Assembly (NCBI RefSeq): GCF_030848565.1
Contig: NZ_JAVDDV010000002.1
Coordinates: forward strand, 372,001 to 436,000
Length of the DNA stretch: 64,000 nt
Source of the DNA: Natronolimnohabitans sp. A-GB9
Lineage (GTDB): Archaea; Halobacteriota; Halobacteria; Halobacteriales; Natrialbaceae
Direction of reading: 5' to 3'
The notes beneath the pieces are model-generated. The model searched no databases, had not been told where the DNA came from, and worked only from the letters and a program-made list of their open reading frames with translations. Each line of letters starts with the position of its first letter. Positions within the stretch are counted from its first letter, which is position 1. Both the position numbers and the translations under genes were made by a program. This document shows, piece by piece, positions 35,307-45,234 of this stretch.

Positions 35307-35392
35307 CTATAGTAACAACTGAAACTGTTTGCACACCGATCGCACAGGCCTCATGCGGTCTGGTGTGCACTGACTTTCAGTGGCTACTATAG
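35307..35392. repeat. Family C fold-back element (C1)
   Basis: An 86-bp near-palindrome from CTATAGTAACAACTGAAA to TTTCAGTGGCTACTATAG. The outer arms pair over about 18 bp with few mismatches, and GCACACCGATCGCA in the left half faces TGCGGTCTGGTGTGC in the right. It lies between coxAC and the subunit IV gene. A decayed relative lies at 6924-7020. Confidence 0.65.
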
Positions 35393-35533
35393 ATCGATAG
35401 CCGACAGCCACATCGCTGACGTGGACTGACTTTCGTCTCGTTTTCGATACAGCATCGATATCGGCTACTCTCGAGACTCCACTCGGCAGTCAGTCCAGAC
35501 CGTCACTCGAGGCGAACGGATCGTATCAGGAAG

Positions 35534-35540
35534 CTATAAG
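35534..35540 (+). promoter_or_regulatory. TATA box of the subunit IV gene
   Basis: CTATAAG lies 26-32 bp upstream of the ATG at 35566, so this gene has its own promoter apart from coxB-coxAC. Confidence 0.5.
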
Positions 35541-35565
35541 TGGACGTCTTCCACATTCTATAGCA

Positions 35566-35832
35566 ATGGCTGACGTTCGGACATACTCCATCATATACGT
35601 CGTGCTGTTGGTGTTAGGGACCGCCAAGTTCGTGTTCTTCGAACTCGACCAGGTGTTTACGGAGCAGATGGCGATCACCGGGACTGTAATCTTGGCAGTC
35701 ATCAAGTCACTGCTCATCGCTGGCTACTACCAGCACCTTCGGGAGGAACCACGTTCGATCACCTACATGATGATCGTCGCGGTGTTCATGGTCTTCCTGC
35801 TGACCGTCGCAGCAGGCTACTCGATCCAGTAA
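35566..35832 (+). CDS. Cytochrome oxidase subunit IV-like protein
   Basis: The 88-residue protein has three membrane helices (about residues 7-27, 38-56 and 64-85) with the loop YYQHLREEPRSITYMM, the pattern of the prokaryotic COX4/CtaF family. It is an accessory subunit of haem-copper oxidases. It lies 611 bp downstream of coxAC with its own TATA box, in the same direction, and is probably part of the same complex. Confidence 0.85.
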   Translation: MADVRTYSIIYVVLLVLGTAKFVFFELDQVFTEQMAITGTVILAVIKSLLIAGYYQHLREEPRSITYMMIVAVFMVFLLTVAAGYSIQ

Positions 35833-36367
35833 TCCGGTTCCGTTCATCCAATCGACGATCGGCGTCTCGTACGTCCACTTTCGGTTCTAGTCCCATTTTC
35901 TCTCGAGTCAGAGCGCTCGAGCCATGCGAATCGATAACCGAGACAGTCGTGTGAGCTGCCCGATCCTACTCGCTCGCTTGCGCTTGCTCCTCGAGGGTAT
36001 CGTGCACGGTTGGCACCTCAATTTAGCGTGGCTGCCAAACAACGACGATACCTGTTCTAGTGGCGTCCCCAGCCTGCAGTGACAGGAATATCCGATAGCG
36101 GCCGGCTGTGTGTACGCATCACTCGACGCTGGGGACGGTACTAGACCGGCATCTCGATCTAACTGTGGGCAGTCGTAGCTGCACTGGCACTGGCCGACAG
36201 CAGCCAGTGTGGGGTCGTCGTAGAGACACTCAATCGACTGTCGAAACGACCTCGAGAAACGAGTTCTGTCTACCTGCCGTATATCGAGAGGATATCGGTG
36301 TCGTCCTGCGATCGGTGTACAGCGACGACTCTCGAACGGAAAGACGAGAAAATGGAAGACGGAGGCG
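35833..36367. other. Intergenic region before secY 3' end
   Basis: No coding frame is convincing and no repeat family was recognised. It separates the convergent subunit IV gene and the secY end of the ribosomal super-operon. Confidence 0.4.
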
Positions 36368-37834
36368 TTATTCGCGCCCGAACATATCGCGCATCATCGG
36401 GTGCATCTCCATCATCTGCTCTTCGGCGATTTCCTCGTAGAGCTTGTACGTGATGGAGACGGCCAGTAGCAGGCCAGTGCCGGAGACCGCCCCGATGGTG
36501 CCGAGCATGTTCGCCCAGACGGCCAGCAGGCCGACCAGGGCGCCACCGATGACGGTCACCTGCGGGATGTACCGTTCCATGACCTTCTCGATGACGCCGA
36601 CGTTCTGTCGGAATCCGGGGATCTGCATCCCGGAGTTTTGGATCTGGCGGGCAGTGGCTTTGGGGCCCATGTTGGTGGTCTCGACCCAGAAGATGGCGAA
36701 GATCGCACCACCGACGACCATGAACGTCAGGTCGATGGAGATGCGGATCAGCACCTGCCAGGCCGCTTGACCGACGTCTGCCGTCCACCACATCCAGTCG
36801 CCGGGCGAGTAGATCGGCGCGGTGTAGTAGAAGAACCCGCCCACTGGTTCGCCGCCGGAGTAATCTCCGAGCCATGCAGGCATGCCGGCCCACTGGCTGT
36901 TCAGGATCTGACCCATGAACTGGATGTTGGCCTGCAGCGCGCGGACGAGGATCATCGGCAGGACGCTCGCGTAGATGAGCTTCACGGGGAAGCGGCCACG
37001 AGCACCCTTCACGCGGGCGTGGCTGAGCGGGATCTCGACGCGGACGGACTCCGCGTAGACGACGATCGCGAAGATCAGGACCGTCGTCACCAGCGCGATG
37101 AGTTGTCCGCCACCTTCGCTGACCAGCAGCGTCGAAAGGCCGTCTGCCGAAACCAGCGAGCCGACCTCGATCTGCCCGGTCAGGATCATATACCAGTTGT
37201 AGAAGAACCCGCCTTCTCTGGGCTGGACGAACCCGGAGACGAGCCGCTGGCTGACGCTGGCGATGATGAACAGACCGATCCCGCTGCCGATCCCCCACTT
37301 ACTGACGACCTCGTCCATGTAGAGGATGAGGATCCCGCCAACGAAGATCTGGGAGAACATCAACAGCTGGACTTCCGTCTGTCCGAAGGTGAGCCCGCCA
37401 AGCGTCAGAGACGGCTGGGCTGGCAGGAAGCCGCCGGCGAACACCATCGGGAGCGCAGTCAGCGCCGTCATGACGATGACGAGCAGCTTCTGCAGCCCCT
37501 GATAGAGCACCTGGTCTCGAGGGTCGTCGGTGTCGAGACCGAGCAAGTTCGCACCGCCGAGCAACTGCAAGACGATGCTCGCAGTGACGATCGGGCCGAT
37601 ACCGACCTGCATCAGCGACCCGTGCTCCCCGGCGAGGATCGCACGGAATTCGCCGAAGAAGTCGGATGCCTCTCCGACCTGCAGACCGAGCAGCGCGATG
37701 TTCGTCAGGAAGAAGTACAACACGAGGATGCCGGCAGTCCACGCCAGCTTGCGCTTGAAGGGGACGTGCCCCTCCGGCCGGCGCACTGCGGGCATCCGCG
37801 TCAAGACCGGTTCGGCGGCTTCCTTCCATCCCAT
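36368..37834 (-). CDS. secY: Protein translocase subunit SecY
   Basis: The 488-residue protein has ten predicted membrane helices and begins MGWKEAAEPVLTRMPAVRRPEGHVPFKRKLAWTAGI, as in archaeal SecY. It forms the protein-conducting channel in the membrane with SecE and Sec-beta. The plug and lateral-gate helices show no visible defect. It is the last gene of the minus-strand ribosomal cluster. In most archaea adk follows directly, but here about 6 kb with the cox genes lies between. Confidence 0.95.
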   Translation of the reverse strand: MGWKEAAEPVLTRMPAVRRPEGHVPFKRKLAWTAGILVLYFFLTNIALLGLQVGEASDFFGEFRAILAGEHGSLMQVGIGPIVTASIVLQLLGGANLLGLDTDDPRDQVLYQGLQKLLVIVMTALTALPMVFAGGFLPAQPSLTLGGLTFGQTEVQLLMFSQIFVGGILILYMDEVVSKWGIGSGIGLFIIASVSQRLVSGFVQPREGGFFYNWYMILTGQIEVGSLVSADGLSTLLVSEGGGQLIALVTTVLIFAIVVYAESVRVEIPLSHARVKGARGRFPVKLIYASVLPMILVRALQANIQFMGQILNSQWAGMPAWLGDYSGGEPVGGFFYYTAPIYSPGDWMWWTADVGQAAWQVLIRISIDLTFMVVGGAIFAIFWVETTNMGPKATARQIQNSGMQIPGFRQNVGVIEKVMERYIPQVTVIGGALVGLLAVWANMLGTIGAVSGTGLLLAVSITYKLYEEIAEEQMMEMHPMMRDMFGRE

Positions 37835-37837
37835 ACG

Positions 37838-38338
37838 TTAGTCCTCGTTCTGTTCGGTGTCGTCTTCGGCTTCGTCCTCGGCTTCCTGAGCTTCCTGTGC
37901 GCGCTCGGAGAGCAGCGCTTTACCGCCGGCAGCCTCGAGTTTCTCTTCGGCGCCGTCGGAGAAGGCGTCCGCCGTGATCTCGAGTGCGTTGCGGACCTGC
38001 CCCGAGCCAAGCACTTTCACTTTGTCGACTTCGTGACCGTCTTCGACGATGTCGCGAGCGTCGATCGCGTAGCCGTCGTCGGTCTCTTCGGCGTCGCCCT
38101 CCGCGACGTAGAGGATCGCGTCCTCGTCGAGTTTCTGGACGTCGATCTCCGCGACTTCCTCGCGGATGTCGTGGGGACGCTTGAAGCCGTGTTTGCCCTT
38201 CGGTTCGTAGTTGTGGAACTCGTGTTTGCTACGTCCGGCACGGCCGCGGCCACCGCGGTGGCCAGCACCGCGACGGTTCTTGTGGGAGCCGCCGCTGTGC
38301 GTTCGCGAACCGCGCTGACGTCGTTTTTTGCTCGTCAT
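37838..38338 (-). CDS. rpl15: Ribosomal protein uL15
   Basis: The 166-residue protein begins MTSKKRRQRGSRTHSGGSHKNRRGAGHRGGRGRAG, the RNA-binding tail of archaeal uL15, followed by the uL15 fold and a long acidic C-terminal tail (EAQEAEDEAEDDTEQNED), which is usual in haloarchaea. It lies 3 bp upstream of secY and helps form the large subunit core. Confidence 0.95.
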   Translation of the reverse strand: MTSKKRRQRGSRTHSGGSHKNRRGAGHRGGRGRAGRSKHEFHNYEPKGKHGFKRPHDIREEVAEIDVQKLDEDAILYVAEGDAEETDDGYAIDARDIVEDGHEVDKVKVLGSGQVRNALEITADAFSDGAEEKLEAAGGKALLSERAQEAQEAEDEAEDDTEQNED

Positions 38339-38340
38339 GG

Positions 38341-38808
38341 TTATCGCATCGATTCTAGCAGGTCGTTAATCTGCGCCGTTGTATGCTTTCCGAGTTGGCC
38401 GCCCTCGGCGGTCGGCTTCTTGATTCCGTCGTGGCCACCGCGCGGTGGGTGGAGACGGAGCGTCGGCGACAGTCCTTCGTCGCGAAGCGTCGTCTCTTCG
38501 GCGAGCAGTGCCTCGGCGAGTGCACCGAAGTCGTCGTACTCGGTGTTCTCGGCGAGCCACTCCTCGTCGACGTCCGACTGGTCGCCCTCGAGGGGTTCGG
38601 CACGCTTTGCAAGCAGCGTCTCGAGTACGTCGGCGTTCGGTTCGCCGTGAGCGACGTAGTCGTTGACCTTCGTGATCATCCCCTCGTAGGTGTCGGTTTC
38701 GGGGACGAGCGCACAGTGGTTGACGCTGTGGATGTTGAGCATCTCCAGGGTATCCTGGACGTCTTCCTGCCGGTTCACCTCACCGCGTACTTGCACGACT
38801 GCACGCAT
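38341..38808 (-). CDS. rpl30: Ribosomal protein uL30
   Basis: The 155-residue protein has the archaeal uL30 domain at its start ([37 protein letters not shown]) and the longer archaeal/eukaryotic-type C-terminal part ending LGKHTTAQINDLLESMR. Its stop is 2 bp from rpl15. The stop codon of rps5 overlaps its start. Confidence 0.95.
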   Translation of the reverse strand: MRAVVQVRGEVNRQEDVQDTLEMLNIHSVNHCALVPETDTYEGMITKVNDYVAHGEPNADVLETLLAKRAEPLEGDQSDVDEEWLAENTEYDDFGALAEALLAEETTLRDEGLSPTLRLHPPRGGHDGIKKPTAEGGQLGKHTTAQINDLLESMR

Positions 38809-39464
38809 TACTCAGTCACCTCGGCTTCCTCTCGGGTGGCTCGAGACCGTGGATGTCGCGACTGAGAGGCGTTCTCGAGTGCGTTGAACGTCGCCTTCGC
38901 GAGATTGACGGTCGTCCGCGTGTTGCCGTGGCTCTTGGTCCAGGCGTTCTCGATGCCGGCCAGTTCGAGCACCGCGCGAACGGTGTCACTGGCGGCGAGT
39001 CCCAGCCCTTCGGGGGCGGGGATGACCTCGACCTCGACGGAGCCGGCCTTGCCGGTCGTCTTGCGGGTCAGCGAGTGGGGCCGCTCCGAACGGTCCTCCC
39101 ACGAACCGGAGCCACGCGGCACCTTGATCATGTTCAGCTTCGCGATACCGATCGCCTTCTGGATGGCGGAGCCAACCTGGTCGTCCCGGCCTTCCGCGTA
39201 GCCGACGTAGCCGTCGCGGTTGCCCACGACGACCACACAGCGGAACTTCACGCGGCGTCCGGAGTCGGTCATACGCTGGACCATGTTGATGTCCAGCACT
39301 TCGTCGTCCAGTCCGGGGAGGAGTTGGTCGACGATTTCGGGTTCCTTCAGCGGCAGTCCCGAGTTGAGGGCGTCGTCCATCGTGTCGATTTCGCCCTCCT
39401 GGACCTTCCGGCCGAGACGGGTGACCGGCTGCCATCCGTCGTCGTTGTAGTCGTTTGCGCTCAT
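38808..39464 (-). CDS. rps5: Ribosomal protein uS5
   Basis: The 218-residue protein shows the S5 double-stranded RNA-binding domain ([19 protein letters not shown]) and the C-terminal domain ([36 protein letters not shown]). It acts in decoding accuracy in the small subunit. It overlaps rpl18 by 4 bp and rpl30 by 1 bp. Confidence 0.95.
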   Translation of the reverse strand: MSANDYNDDGWQPVTRLGRKVQEGEIDTMDDALNSGLPLKEPEIVDQLLPGLDDEVLDINMVQRMTDSGRRVKFRCVVVVGNRDGYVGYAEGRDDQVGSAIQKAIGIAKLNMIKVPRGSGSWEDRSERPHSLTRKTTGKAGSVEVEVIPAPEGLGLAASDTVRAVLELAGIENAWTKSHGNTRTTVNLAKATFNALENASQSRHPRSRATREEAEVTE

Positions 39465-40009
39465 TCGAGAATCGCCTCTCGTACCTCGTCGAAGTGTTCT
39501 GGTAGGTCCGTTGCGTCGAACTCACCGCTGTACAGCGGCTCGTCGAGTTGCTCGGCGTACTCGGCGATGTGTTCGCCGCGGGTACGCGACCAGTCAGCGA
39601 GCACGCTGTCGTTGTGCGGGATCTCGAGACCGGCGTCGATCGCACCCTCCTGGACGGCGAACACCTTGTTGCCCGGCGTGGCCGTGTTGAGACCGATGTC
39701 GAGAACTGCTTCCTCGACGCCGGCCTCGACGGCTCGCGTCCCGGCCAGCAGGCCGGTCAGGTACGCCGCAGAGATGTTGCTCGTGGGGGCTTCCCAGCCG
39801 TACTCCTCGAGATCGCTCGAGTGTGCGCTTGCAAGCGTCTCGTCGCCCTGTGGTCCGGGGGTGATCAGCTGCGCCGTAGTATGCTTGTTGCTCTTGCGAG
39901 CGACGAGGCGGGGCTTGCCCGATTTCAGCAGGCGCAACCTCTGGTGGTAGTCCGTCCGGACCTCGCGGCGACGACGCATCGGCACCTTGTATCGTGGTCC
40001 TGTCGCCAT
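39461..40009 (-). CDS. rpl18: Ribosomal protein uL18
   Basis: The 182-residue protein starts [48 protein letters not shown], the archaeal uL18 5S-rRNA-binding signature. It forms part of the 5S RNA particle. It overlaps rps5 by 4 bp and shares one base with the rpl19e stop. Confidence 0.95.
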   Translation of the reverse strand: MATGPRYKVPMRRRREVRTDYHQRLRLLKSGKPRLVARKSNKHTTAQLITPGPQGDETLASAHSSDLEEYGWEAPTSNISAAYLTGLLAGTRAVEAGVEEAVLDIGLNTATPGNKVFAVQEGAIDAGLEIPHNDSVLADWSRTRGEHIAEYAEQLDEPLYSGEFDATDLPEHFDEVREAILE

Positions 40010-40458
40010 TATTGGTCACCGTAGTTGTCGTCAATGTAGTTCAACAGGTACCGGACGCTACGGAACTCCCCACCGCCAGCTTTCTTGTAGAGCTCGCGGT
40101 ACTGCTGGGGCGTGAGTTCGCCCTTGTCGCGGAGTTCACGCAGCTTCCGTCGCTGTGCGCGAATCTTGTTCTGCCACTCTTCCTTTTCGTTCTGGCGTGC
40201 GCCCTTCTTGCCGCGGCGCTTGCCTGGTCCCTTCCGGTGACCGTAGGCACGCTTTTTGTTGCGCTCGCGTGCGCGGCCACGGGAGTTCCCTTTGGCGTCT
40301 TCGGCCTGAATGCGACCGTCCTCGACGAGTTCACGGATCTCGTCGCGGGTGATCGCTTCGGCGATGTCGGCCTGGGCGTCGGGGTCGAGCCAGACGCGGT
40401 TCTCGCCGACGTCCAAGACGTCGGCTGCGAGTCGCTTCTGTGCGGAGAGATCAGTCAT
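40009..40458 (-). CDS. rpl19e: Ribosomal protein eL19
   Basis: The 149-residue protein starts [45 protein letters not shown] and has the basic middle ([24 protein letters not shown]) of eL19, a protein found only in archaea and eukaryotes. It overlaps rpl32e by 8 bp. Confidence 0.95.
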   Translation of the reverse strand: MTDLSAQKRLAADVLDVGENRVWLDPDAQADIAEAITRDEIRELVEDGRIQAEDAKGNSRGRARERNKKRAYGHRKGPGKRRGKKGARQNEKEEWQNKIRAQRRKLRELRDKGELTPQQYRELYKKAGGGEFRSVRYLLNYIDDNYGDQ

Positions 40459-41164
40459 TGGATTCCACCTCGACTTCCTCGTAGGTCGGGTTCAGAACGC
40501 GGATACCCTCCTCTTCGGCGACCTCTTCGATCCGTTCACGCTTGCGCGCGCCGACGGCGGAGGCGATCCGGACCGCCTCGCGATCGCCGTCGACACCCTC
40601 GAGGTCGTCGGTGTTCTCGACGTAGACCTCTTCGAAGCCGCTGGGGTGTTTGCCCCGGACTTCTTCGGGCGTGCGGAAGCCAGCCGACACCTTCGGACCC
40701 TTGCCCTTGATGCCGCGGCGCTGCTTGGACAGCGTTCCGCGTGGACGGCGCCAGGATTCGGGCGTCCGCTTTTTCTTGTGGTAGTCCTGTCGGTTGAACT
40801 GCGGTTTGCCCTCGCTTTTGCGCCGCTCGAGGAGTCGTTCTTCCTCCTCGGTGAGGTCGGGCGTCTTGTCGACGAGCCCGCGAGGCTGCAGTTCGGTCTC
40901 GACGTCTTCGTCCGGTTTCGCTTCTTCCTCGACGCCTTCGTCTTCGATCTCGGCCTCGGTCTCTTCGGTGACCTCGAGATCGCCGACGTCGGCCTTGATA
41001 CGAGCCGCGAGCGCGTTACCGACGCCCTCGGCCTCGGCCAGTTCGTCCTGGTCGGCCTCTTTGACGTCCTCGATGGACTCGAAACCGGCCTCTCGCAGGG
41101 CCTCGGCCTTGCTCTCGCCGACGCCGCTGATGTCCTCGAGTTCCTGGGGTTGTTCGTCTGCCAT
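40451..41164 (-). CDS. rpl32e: Ribosomal protein eL32
   Basis: The 237-residue protein is about 100 residues longer than usual. It begins with a helix-hairpin-helix-like domain ([23 protein letters not shown]) and an acidic linker, then the normal eL32 core ([29 protein letters not shown]). Such N-terminal additions are known in haloarchaeal L32e. It overlaps rpl19e. Confidence 0.93.
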   Translation of the reverse strand: MADEQPQELEDISGVGESKAEALREAGFESIEDVKEADQDELAEAEGVGNALAARIKADVGDLEVTEETEAEIEDEGVEEEAKPDEDVETELQPRGLVDKTPDLTEEEERLLERRKSEGKPQFNRQDYHKKKRTPESWRRPRGTLSKQRRGIKGKGPKVSAGFRTPEEVRGKHPSGFEEVYVENTDDLEGVDGDREAVRIASAVGARKRERIEEVAEEEGIRVLNPTYEEVEVESND

Positions 41165-41167
41165 CTA

Positions 41168-41701
41168 TCAGGCACCTCCAGTCGCGGGTTTCTCGGTGAT
41201 GTAGACTCCGTCCTGGAAGACGCGGGTGTCCTTGCCGCTGACGCGTGTCAGCTGCTCGATGTCGGCTGCCGTCTGACCGACGTCCTCCTTGTCCGGACCG
41301 GAGAGGACGACGACCTCGTCGTCGACGGAGACTTCGGTGTCACCATGGATGTTCGTACGTCGCTCTGCCTTTTCGCCGAGGAAGTTCTCGATGACGACTT
41401 CGTCGCCTTCCGCGCGGACCTGCATCGGGAAGTGAGAGTAGAAGACTTCCATCTTGTACTCCCAGCCCTCGGTCACGCCGTGGAAAGCGTTGGTGAGGTG
41501 GCTCTCGAACGTGCCAACGGTCGCGTTCGTCTTCGCGTCCTCGTTGTCACTTTCGATTACCACGCTGTCGTCCTCAACCTCGACGGTCACGTCGGGATAC
41601 CAGAGGCGGCGGGTGACGCTGCCTTCCGGACCGTCGACGGTCACGTCAAGGTGGTCTTTCTCGACGGTTACGTTGTCAGGGATGTCCAGTTCGACTCGCA
41701 T
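41168..41701 (-). CDS. rpl6: Ribosomal protein uL6
   Basis: The 177-residue protein begins MRVELDIPDNVTVEKDHLDVTVDGPEGSVTRRLWYPDV and contains FYSHFPMQVRAEGDEVVIENFLGEK, two related uL6 domains that bind 23S rRNA near the factor-binding site. The ATG at 41701 is chosen because homology begins there. It is 3 bp upstream of rpl32e. Confidence 0.95.
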   Translation of the reverse strand: MRVELDIPDNVTVEKDHLDVTVDGPEGSVTRRLWYPDVTVEVEDDSVVIESDNEDAKTNATVGTFESHLTNAFHGVTEGWEYKMEVFYSHFPMQVRAEGDEVVIENFLGEKAERRTNIHGDTEVSVDDEVVVLSGPDKEDVGQTAADIEQLTRVSGKDTRVFQDGVYITEKPATGGA

Positions 41702-41703
41702 TG

Positions 41704-42096
41704 TTAGTAGACGTATGCGATCACCTGGCCACCGATCCCCTGCTGGCGCGCCTCGTAGTGGCTCATGATGCCACTGCTCGTCGTGACGACGAGCGCACCG
41801 AAGTCCCGAGCGGGGAGATAGCGCTTCTCCCACTTCTCGAACTCATCGGCACTGACGCTGTAGCGGGGCTTGACGGGGCCACACTCGTTGATCGCTCCTT
41901 TCAGTTCGACCTCGAACTGACCGGCTTTGCCGTCGTCGACGAACTCGAAGCCGTCGATGTACCCGCGGTCGTAGAAGACCTCGAGTACGCTGCCGATCTC
42001 GTTCGAGGCGGGCGTTACCTCGTGGCTCAGTTTCCCGACGCTCTCGGCGTTGTCGAGCCCCGAGAGCGCGTTGCTGAGTGGATCGTTTCCTGTCAT
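41704..42096 (-). CDS. rps8: Ribosomal protein uS8
   Basis: The 130-residue protein starts [46 protein letters not shown] and ends [30 protein letters not shown], the uS8 RNA-binding signature. It binds the 16S central domain. The start at 42096 fits the family and the 1-bp gap to rps14. Confidence 0.95.
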   Translation of the reverse strand: MTGNDPLSNALSGLDNAESVGKLSHEVTPASNEIGSVLEVFYDRGYIDGFEFVDDGKAGQFEVELKGAINECGPVKPRYSVSADEFEKWEKRYLPARDFGALVVTTSSGIMSHYEARQQGIGGQVIAYVY

Positions 42097-42097
42097 G

Positions 42098-42292
42098 TTA
42101 TCGGTACTTCTTGAATCCCATATCGCGGGCGATCTCACGGAAGCACTGGCGACAGAGGTTGATGTCGTATTTGCCGACGAGACCCTGCTTGCGGCCACAG
42201 CGCTGGCACTCCTCGATCTGGCCGGTACGCTTTGCCGCGTGCTCTCCCGTGCGCTCGCTTTCTACGTCGCTTTCGGTTTCGCTTTCACTCAT
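42098..42292 (-). CDS. rps14: Ribosomal protein uS14, zinc type
   Basis: The 64-residue protein has an acidic N-terminal tail and the zinc motif CQRC-x-CRQC typical of archaeal uS14 ([36 protein letters not shown]). It overlaps the rpl5 stop by 8 bp. Confidence 0.95.
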   Translation of the reverse strand: MSESETESDVESERTGEHAAKRTGQIEECQRCGRKQGLVGKYDINLCRQCFREIARDMGFKKYR

Positions 42293-42821
42293 CGTCTGCC
42301 TCCTCGACGGTCACGTCGAAGTTGGCCTCGAGGAACCCGATAGCGTCCTCGGGCGTGAGGCGGTGTTTCGACGGGATCGAGCGGGTGGCTTTGTCGCGTT
42401 TCGCGACGCGATAGCCCGGACGCACCAGGTTGACGGTGACGTCCAGCCCGTAGATCCCGACGTTCGGGTCGTACTCCTGGCTTGGGAACTCGGTGTGTTC
42501 CTCGACGCCGAAGCTGAAGTTGCCCGTATCGTCGAACTGGGTTGCCGAAATATCGGCAAGCGGGAGGGCCTTCTCGAGGAAGTCGTACGCGTCTTCGCCC
42601 CGAAGGGTAACCTTCGCACCGATCGGATCTCCCTGGCGGATACCGAAATCGGGTTCGGTACGTTTGGCCTGGGTACGGACGCTTTCCTGTTCGGTGACCT
42701 CCTCGATGATGTCCTCGGCCTTGCCGAGTTCGCGACCACCCTGACCGACGCCCATGTGGACGACGACCTTCTCGACGCGCGGTTCGCGCATCTCGTGGAA
42801 GTCGGCTTCAGCCTCGCTCAT
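42285..42821 (-). CDS. rpl5: Ribosomal protein uL5
   Basis: The 178-residue protein begins [43 protein letters not shown], an archaeal uL5 that binds 5S rRNA and contacts the P-site tRNA. It overlaps rps4e by 4 bp and rps14 by 8 bp. Confidence 0.95.
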   Translation of the reverse strand: MSEAEADFHEMREPRVEKVVVHMGVGQGGRELGKAEDIIEEVTEQESVRTQAKRTEPDFGIRQGDPIGAKVTLRGEDAYDFLEKALPLADISATQFDDTGNFSFGVEEHTEFPSQEYDPNVGIYGLDVTVNLVRPGYRVAKRDKATRSIPSKHRLTPEDAIGFLEANFDVTVEEADDE

Positions 42822-43519
42822 TCGTCATCACCCGTGAAGTTCTCGTCGATCACGACGACGTACTCTTCGACGGTCTCGAAGCCACCGTCGTCGGTGTCGA
42901 CGCCGACGGTGTTCGAGCCACTGCCCGGCGTGACGTCGATCGCGTCGATCTCGCCGATCTTGCCACCGTGGTTGCCACGGATAGCCGTCACGAGCGCGCC
43001 CTCTTCGTAGGGGAAGTGGGCGACAATCGATTTGTCGTCGTTGTCGATGACGATCGAGTCGTTCGTCTCGTACCCGCTGTCGTCGTCGATGAGGACGTTC
43101 GTGCCGTCGTGTAGCGTGAGCTGCGTCTGGCCGCCGGGGACCTGCTGTTTGCCCTCGATCTTGCCCAGTCGGCTCTGGGCAGCGTCCTCGTCGATCTCGG
43201 TCAGCGCGAGCCGACCGCCCTCGTCGGGGAAGACGCGGTAGTACTCCCCTCGACCGGGGAACGCGAGGATGTCGAAGATACCGATCGGGCGCTTCTCGTC
43301 GTTGATCGCTTGTCCGTTGACGAGGATCGCGTCCTCGGAAAGCGCGTATCGGGCTTCCTTCTTCGAGTCGACGTAGCCGAGCACGTCCCGCAGCAGGACG
43401 ACGAGGGGAACACCCTCCTCACCGTGCGGGCCGGCACCGGCCTTGACCGTGAACGTGTCGGTCTTGCGCTCGACCGGCCAGGACTTCGGTACTGAGAGTC
43501 GTTTCTGGTGTTTCGTCAT
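42818..43519 (-). CDS. rps4e: Ribosomal protein eS4
   Basis: The 233-residue protein begins [33 protein letters not shown], an archaeal/eukaryotic eS4. It contains an S4-like RNA-binding region ([28 protein letters not shown]) and a KOW-like C-terminal part. It overlaps rpl24 by 4 bp. Confidence 0.95.
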   Translation of the reverse strand: MTKHQKRLSVPKSWPVERKTDTFTVKAGAGPHGEEGVPLVVLLRDVLGYVDSKKEARYALSEDAILVNGQAINDEKRPIGIFDILAFPGRGEYYRVFPDEGGRLALTEIDEDAAQSRLGKIEGKQQVPGGQTQLTLHDGTNVLIDDDSGYETNDSIVIDNDDKSIVAHFPYEEGALVTAIRGNHGGKIGEIDAIDVTPGSGSNTVGVDTDDGGFETVEEYVVVIDENFTGDDE

Positions 43520-43887
43520 TCGCTATCACCTTCGTCGCTGTCGCCTTCGAGGCGAGCCTCGCGACGCTCGTCCTCTAAGTCGAGCTCCGTGATGCGGACG
43601 TTCGATGGGTCGAGCGGTCGCGGCACTTCCTCGCCGTCGGCCGTCTCGACGGTGACGTCTTCGACGTGGATGACGCCGTCCTCGAGGATGGCACGAACGA
43701 CTTCGCCTTCCTCGCCGGCGTGGTCGCCACGCATGATCTCGACGGTGTCGCCCGCGTTGACGCGGGTCCGACGGGTGTCGTACTCCTCGCGGAGCTCGTC
43801 GGACAGCGTCGCGTGGAGCTGTTTCTGCCGCTTGTGTAGCGGCGCTCGCTCCGTCTGCGTTCGCTGTTTGTGTGGTTGCTTGCTCAT
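43516..43887 (-). CDS. rpl24: Ribosomal protein uL24
   Basis: The 123-residue protein begins [64 protein letters not shown], with the KOW motif of uL24, an early assembly protein of the large subunit. It is 4 bp downstream of rpl14. Confidence 0.95.
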   Translation of the reverse strand: MSKQPHKQRTQTERAPLHKRQKQLHATLSDELREEYDTRRTRVNAGDTVEIMRGDHAGEEGEVVRAILEDGVIHVEDVTVETADGEEVPRPLDPSNVRITELDLEDERREARLEGDSDEGDSE

Positions 43888-43891
43888 GGTT

Positions 43892-44290
43892 CTATACGAT
43901 CATCGTCGCCGTAGAGGCGATCGCTCCGAATCGTTCTGCGACCTCGCGGGCGATCGGTCCTTTGATCTCCGTCCCGCGGGGCTCCTCGTTCTCGTCGATG
44001 ATGACCGCCGCGTTGTCCTCGAACTTCAGGCGCGTACCGTCGGGCCGGCGGATCGATTTCCGCTGGCGGACGACGACGGCCTCGAGGACCTGGCGACGCA
44101 TCTCGGGGGTCCCTTTCGTGACCGAGACGGTCACCTTGTCACCGATCCCCGCCTTCGGCTGGCGGTTCTTGGTGCCCTGGTAGCCCGAGACGCTGAGGAT
44201 CTTCAGCTCACGCGCGCCGGTGTTGTCGGCACACGTGACCAGCGAGCCCTTCTTTAGGCCCTGGGTGACGTCGGCTTTCATCGCCTCCAT
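43892..44290 (-). CDS. rpl14: Ribosomal protein uL14
   Basis: The 132-residue protein ([34 protein letters not shown]) is a standard uL14 with the CADNTGA motif. The ATG at 44290 is preferred over a GTG one codon upstream (44293). It overlaps the S17 stop by one base (TGATG), favouring translational coupling. Confidence 0.95.
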   Translation of the reverse strand: MEAMKADVTQGLKKGSLVTCADNTGARELKILSVSGYQGTKNRQPKAGIGDKVTVSVTKGTPEMRRQVLEAVVVRQRKSIRRPDGTRLKFEDNAAVIIDENEEPRGTEIKGPIAREVAERFGAIASTATMIV

Positions 44291-44727
44291 CACTGATCAC
44301 CCTCTTCTTCGGCCGCAGTGAGGTCCTCGTCGGAGAGCTCCGGCTCAGGCTCTGCCTGACCCGTGAGCTCGGCGACGTCCTCTGCGGTGGCTTCTTCGGT
44401 TACTTCGACGACCACGTGCGATTTGGTCTTCGACAGTGGTCGGGTCTCTGCGATCTTGACCGTGTCACCGACCGAGAGCGGCTCGAGCACGCCCGGCACG
44501 TGGGCCGGAATGCGCGAGCGTCGTTTCATGTAGCGGTCGTATTTCGGAACCGCTACGTCGTACTCTCGCTCGACGACTACGGTCTTGTCCATGTCCGTCG
44601 AGACGACCTGCCCTTCGAGGATCTGCCCTCGAACGGGAAGCTCGCCGTAGAACGGACACTTCTCGTAGTCGTATTCCTCCGGGTTTTCCGGTTCCGGAGG
44701 GGTTTCAACGTCTAGTCCTATTGCCAT
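44290..44727 (-). CDS. rps17: Ribosomal protein uS17
   Basis: The 145-residue protein begins [52 protein letters not shown], an archaeal-type uS17 with an extended acidic C-terminal tail. It binds the 5' domain of 16S rRNA. Its start overlaps the rnp1 stop by 10 bp. Confidence 0.95.
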   Translation of the reverse strand: MAIGLDVETPPEPENPEEYDYEKCPFYGELPVRGQILEGQVVSTDMDKTVVVEREYDVAVPKYDRYMKRRSRIPAHVPGVLEPLSVGDTVKIAETRPLSKTKSHVVVEVTEEATAEDVAELTGQAEPEPELSDEDLTAAEEEGDQ

Positions 44728-45227
44728 GGTGAATCACCGTTCGTTTCAGTTCGTCGGGCGGGTCGTGAGAGCAGCCGCGATCCATCGACCGTAACGTAGG
44801 CCACGTCCTCGCCAGCGGCGTGACAGCGATCCCGTGTGGAATCGTCGCCACGACAGTTGGCGGTATCTCCGCCAACTCGGTCCTCCTGACCGTTTCCGGC
44901 CGCGGAGGGTTTGGTGTCGGCCAGTTTGGACGCGGTCCCCGACTCCTTGGCGGAGTCGGCGGCGTCATCTGTGATCGCGAACTCGAACGTCGAGCCCGAT
45001 TTCGGCACCATCACCACCCGAGACTCGCCGTCGTCACGCTCGGCGGTCACACCGCCTCGCCAACGTTCCGCCTCCGGCGGAACGCAAACCTCTATCGAGA
45101 GCGTGTTGGTCGTCTCGATGACGACCCGCCCTTCGAGGCCCTCCCGCGAGGGGTCGTCGCTCTCGACGACCCGGACGGGAAGCCCGTTGAGTTCGTGTCG
45201 TGGCAGAGTTTCGGGTGTCAGTGCCAT
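44718..45227 (-). CDS. rnp1: RNase P protein component 1 (Rpp29/Pop4)
   Basis: The 169-residue protein opens with the archaeal Rpp29 fold ([40 protein letters not shown]) and closes with the usual [17 protein letters not shown]. Between them is a low-complexity, polar insert (about residues 80-140) that includes two extra cysteines ([12 protein letters not shown]). RNase P matures tRNA 5' ends. It lies between rpl29 and rps17, the standard archaeal place. Confidence 0.88.
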   Translation of the reverse strand: MALTPETLPRHELNGLPVRVVESDDPSREGLEGRVVIETTNTLSIEVCVPPEAERWRGGVTAERDDGESRVVMVPKSGSTFEFAITDDAADSAKESGTASKLADTKPSAAGNGQEDRVGGDTANCRGDDSTRDRCHAAGEDVAYVTVDGSRLLSRPARRTETNGDSPWQ

Positions 45228-45234
45228 TTGTGTG

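Noticed and set aside
36638-38650. Plus-strand open frame of about 670 codons
   Set aside because: It lies opposite secY, rpl15 and rpl30, which have clear family matches and tight operon spacing.
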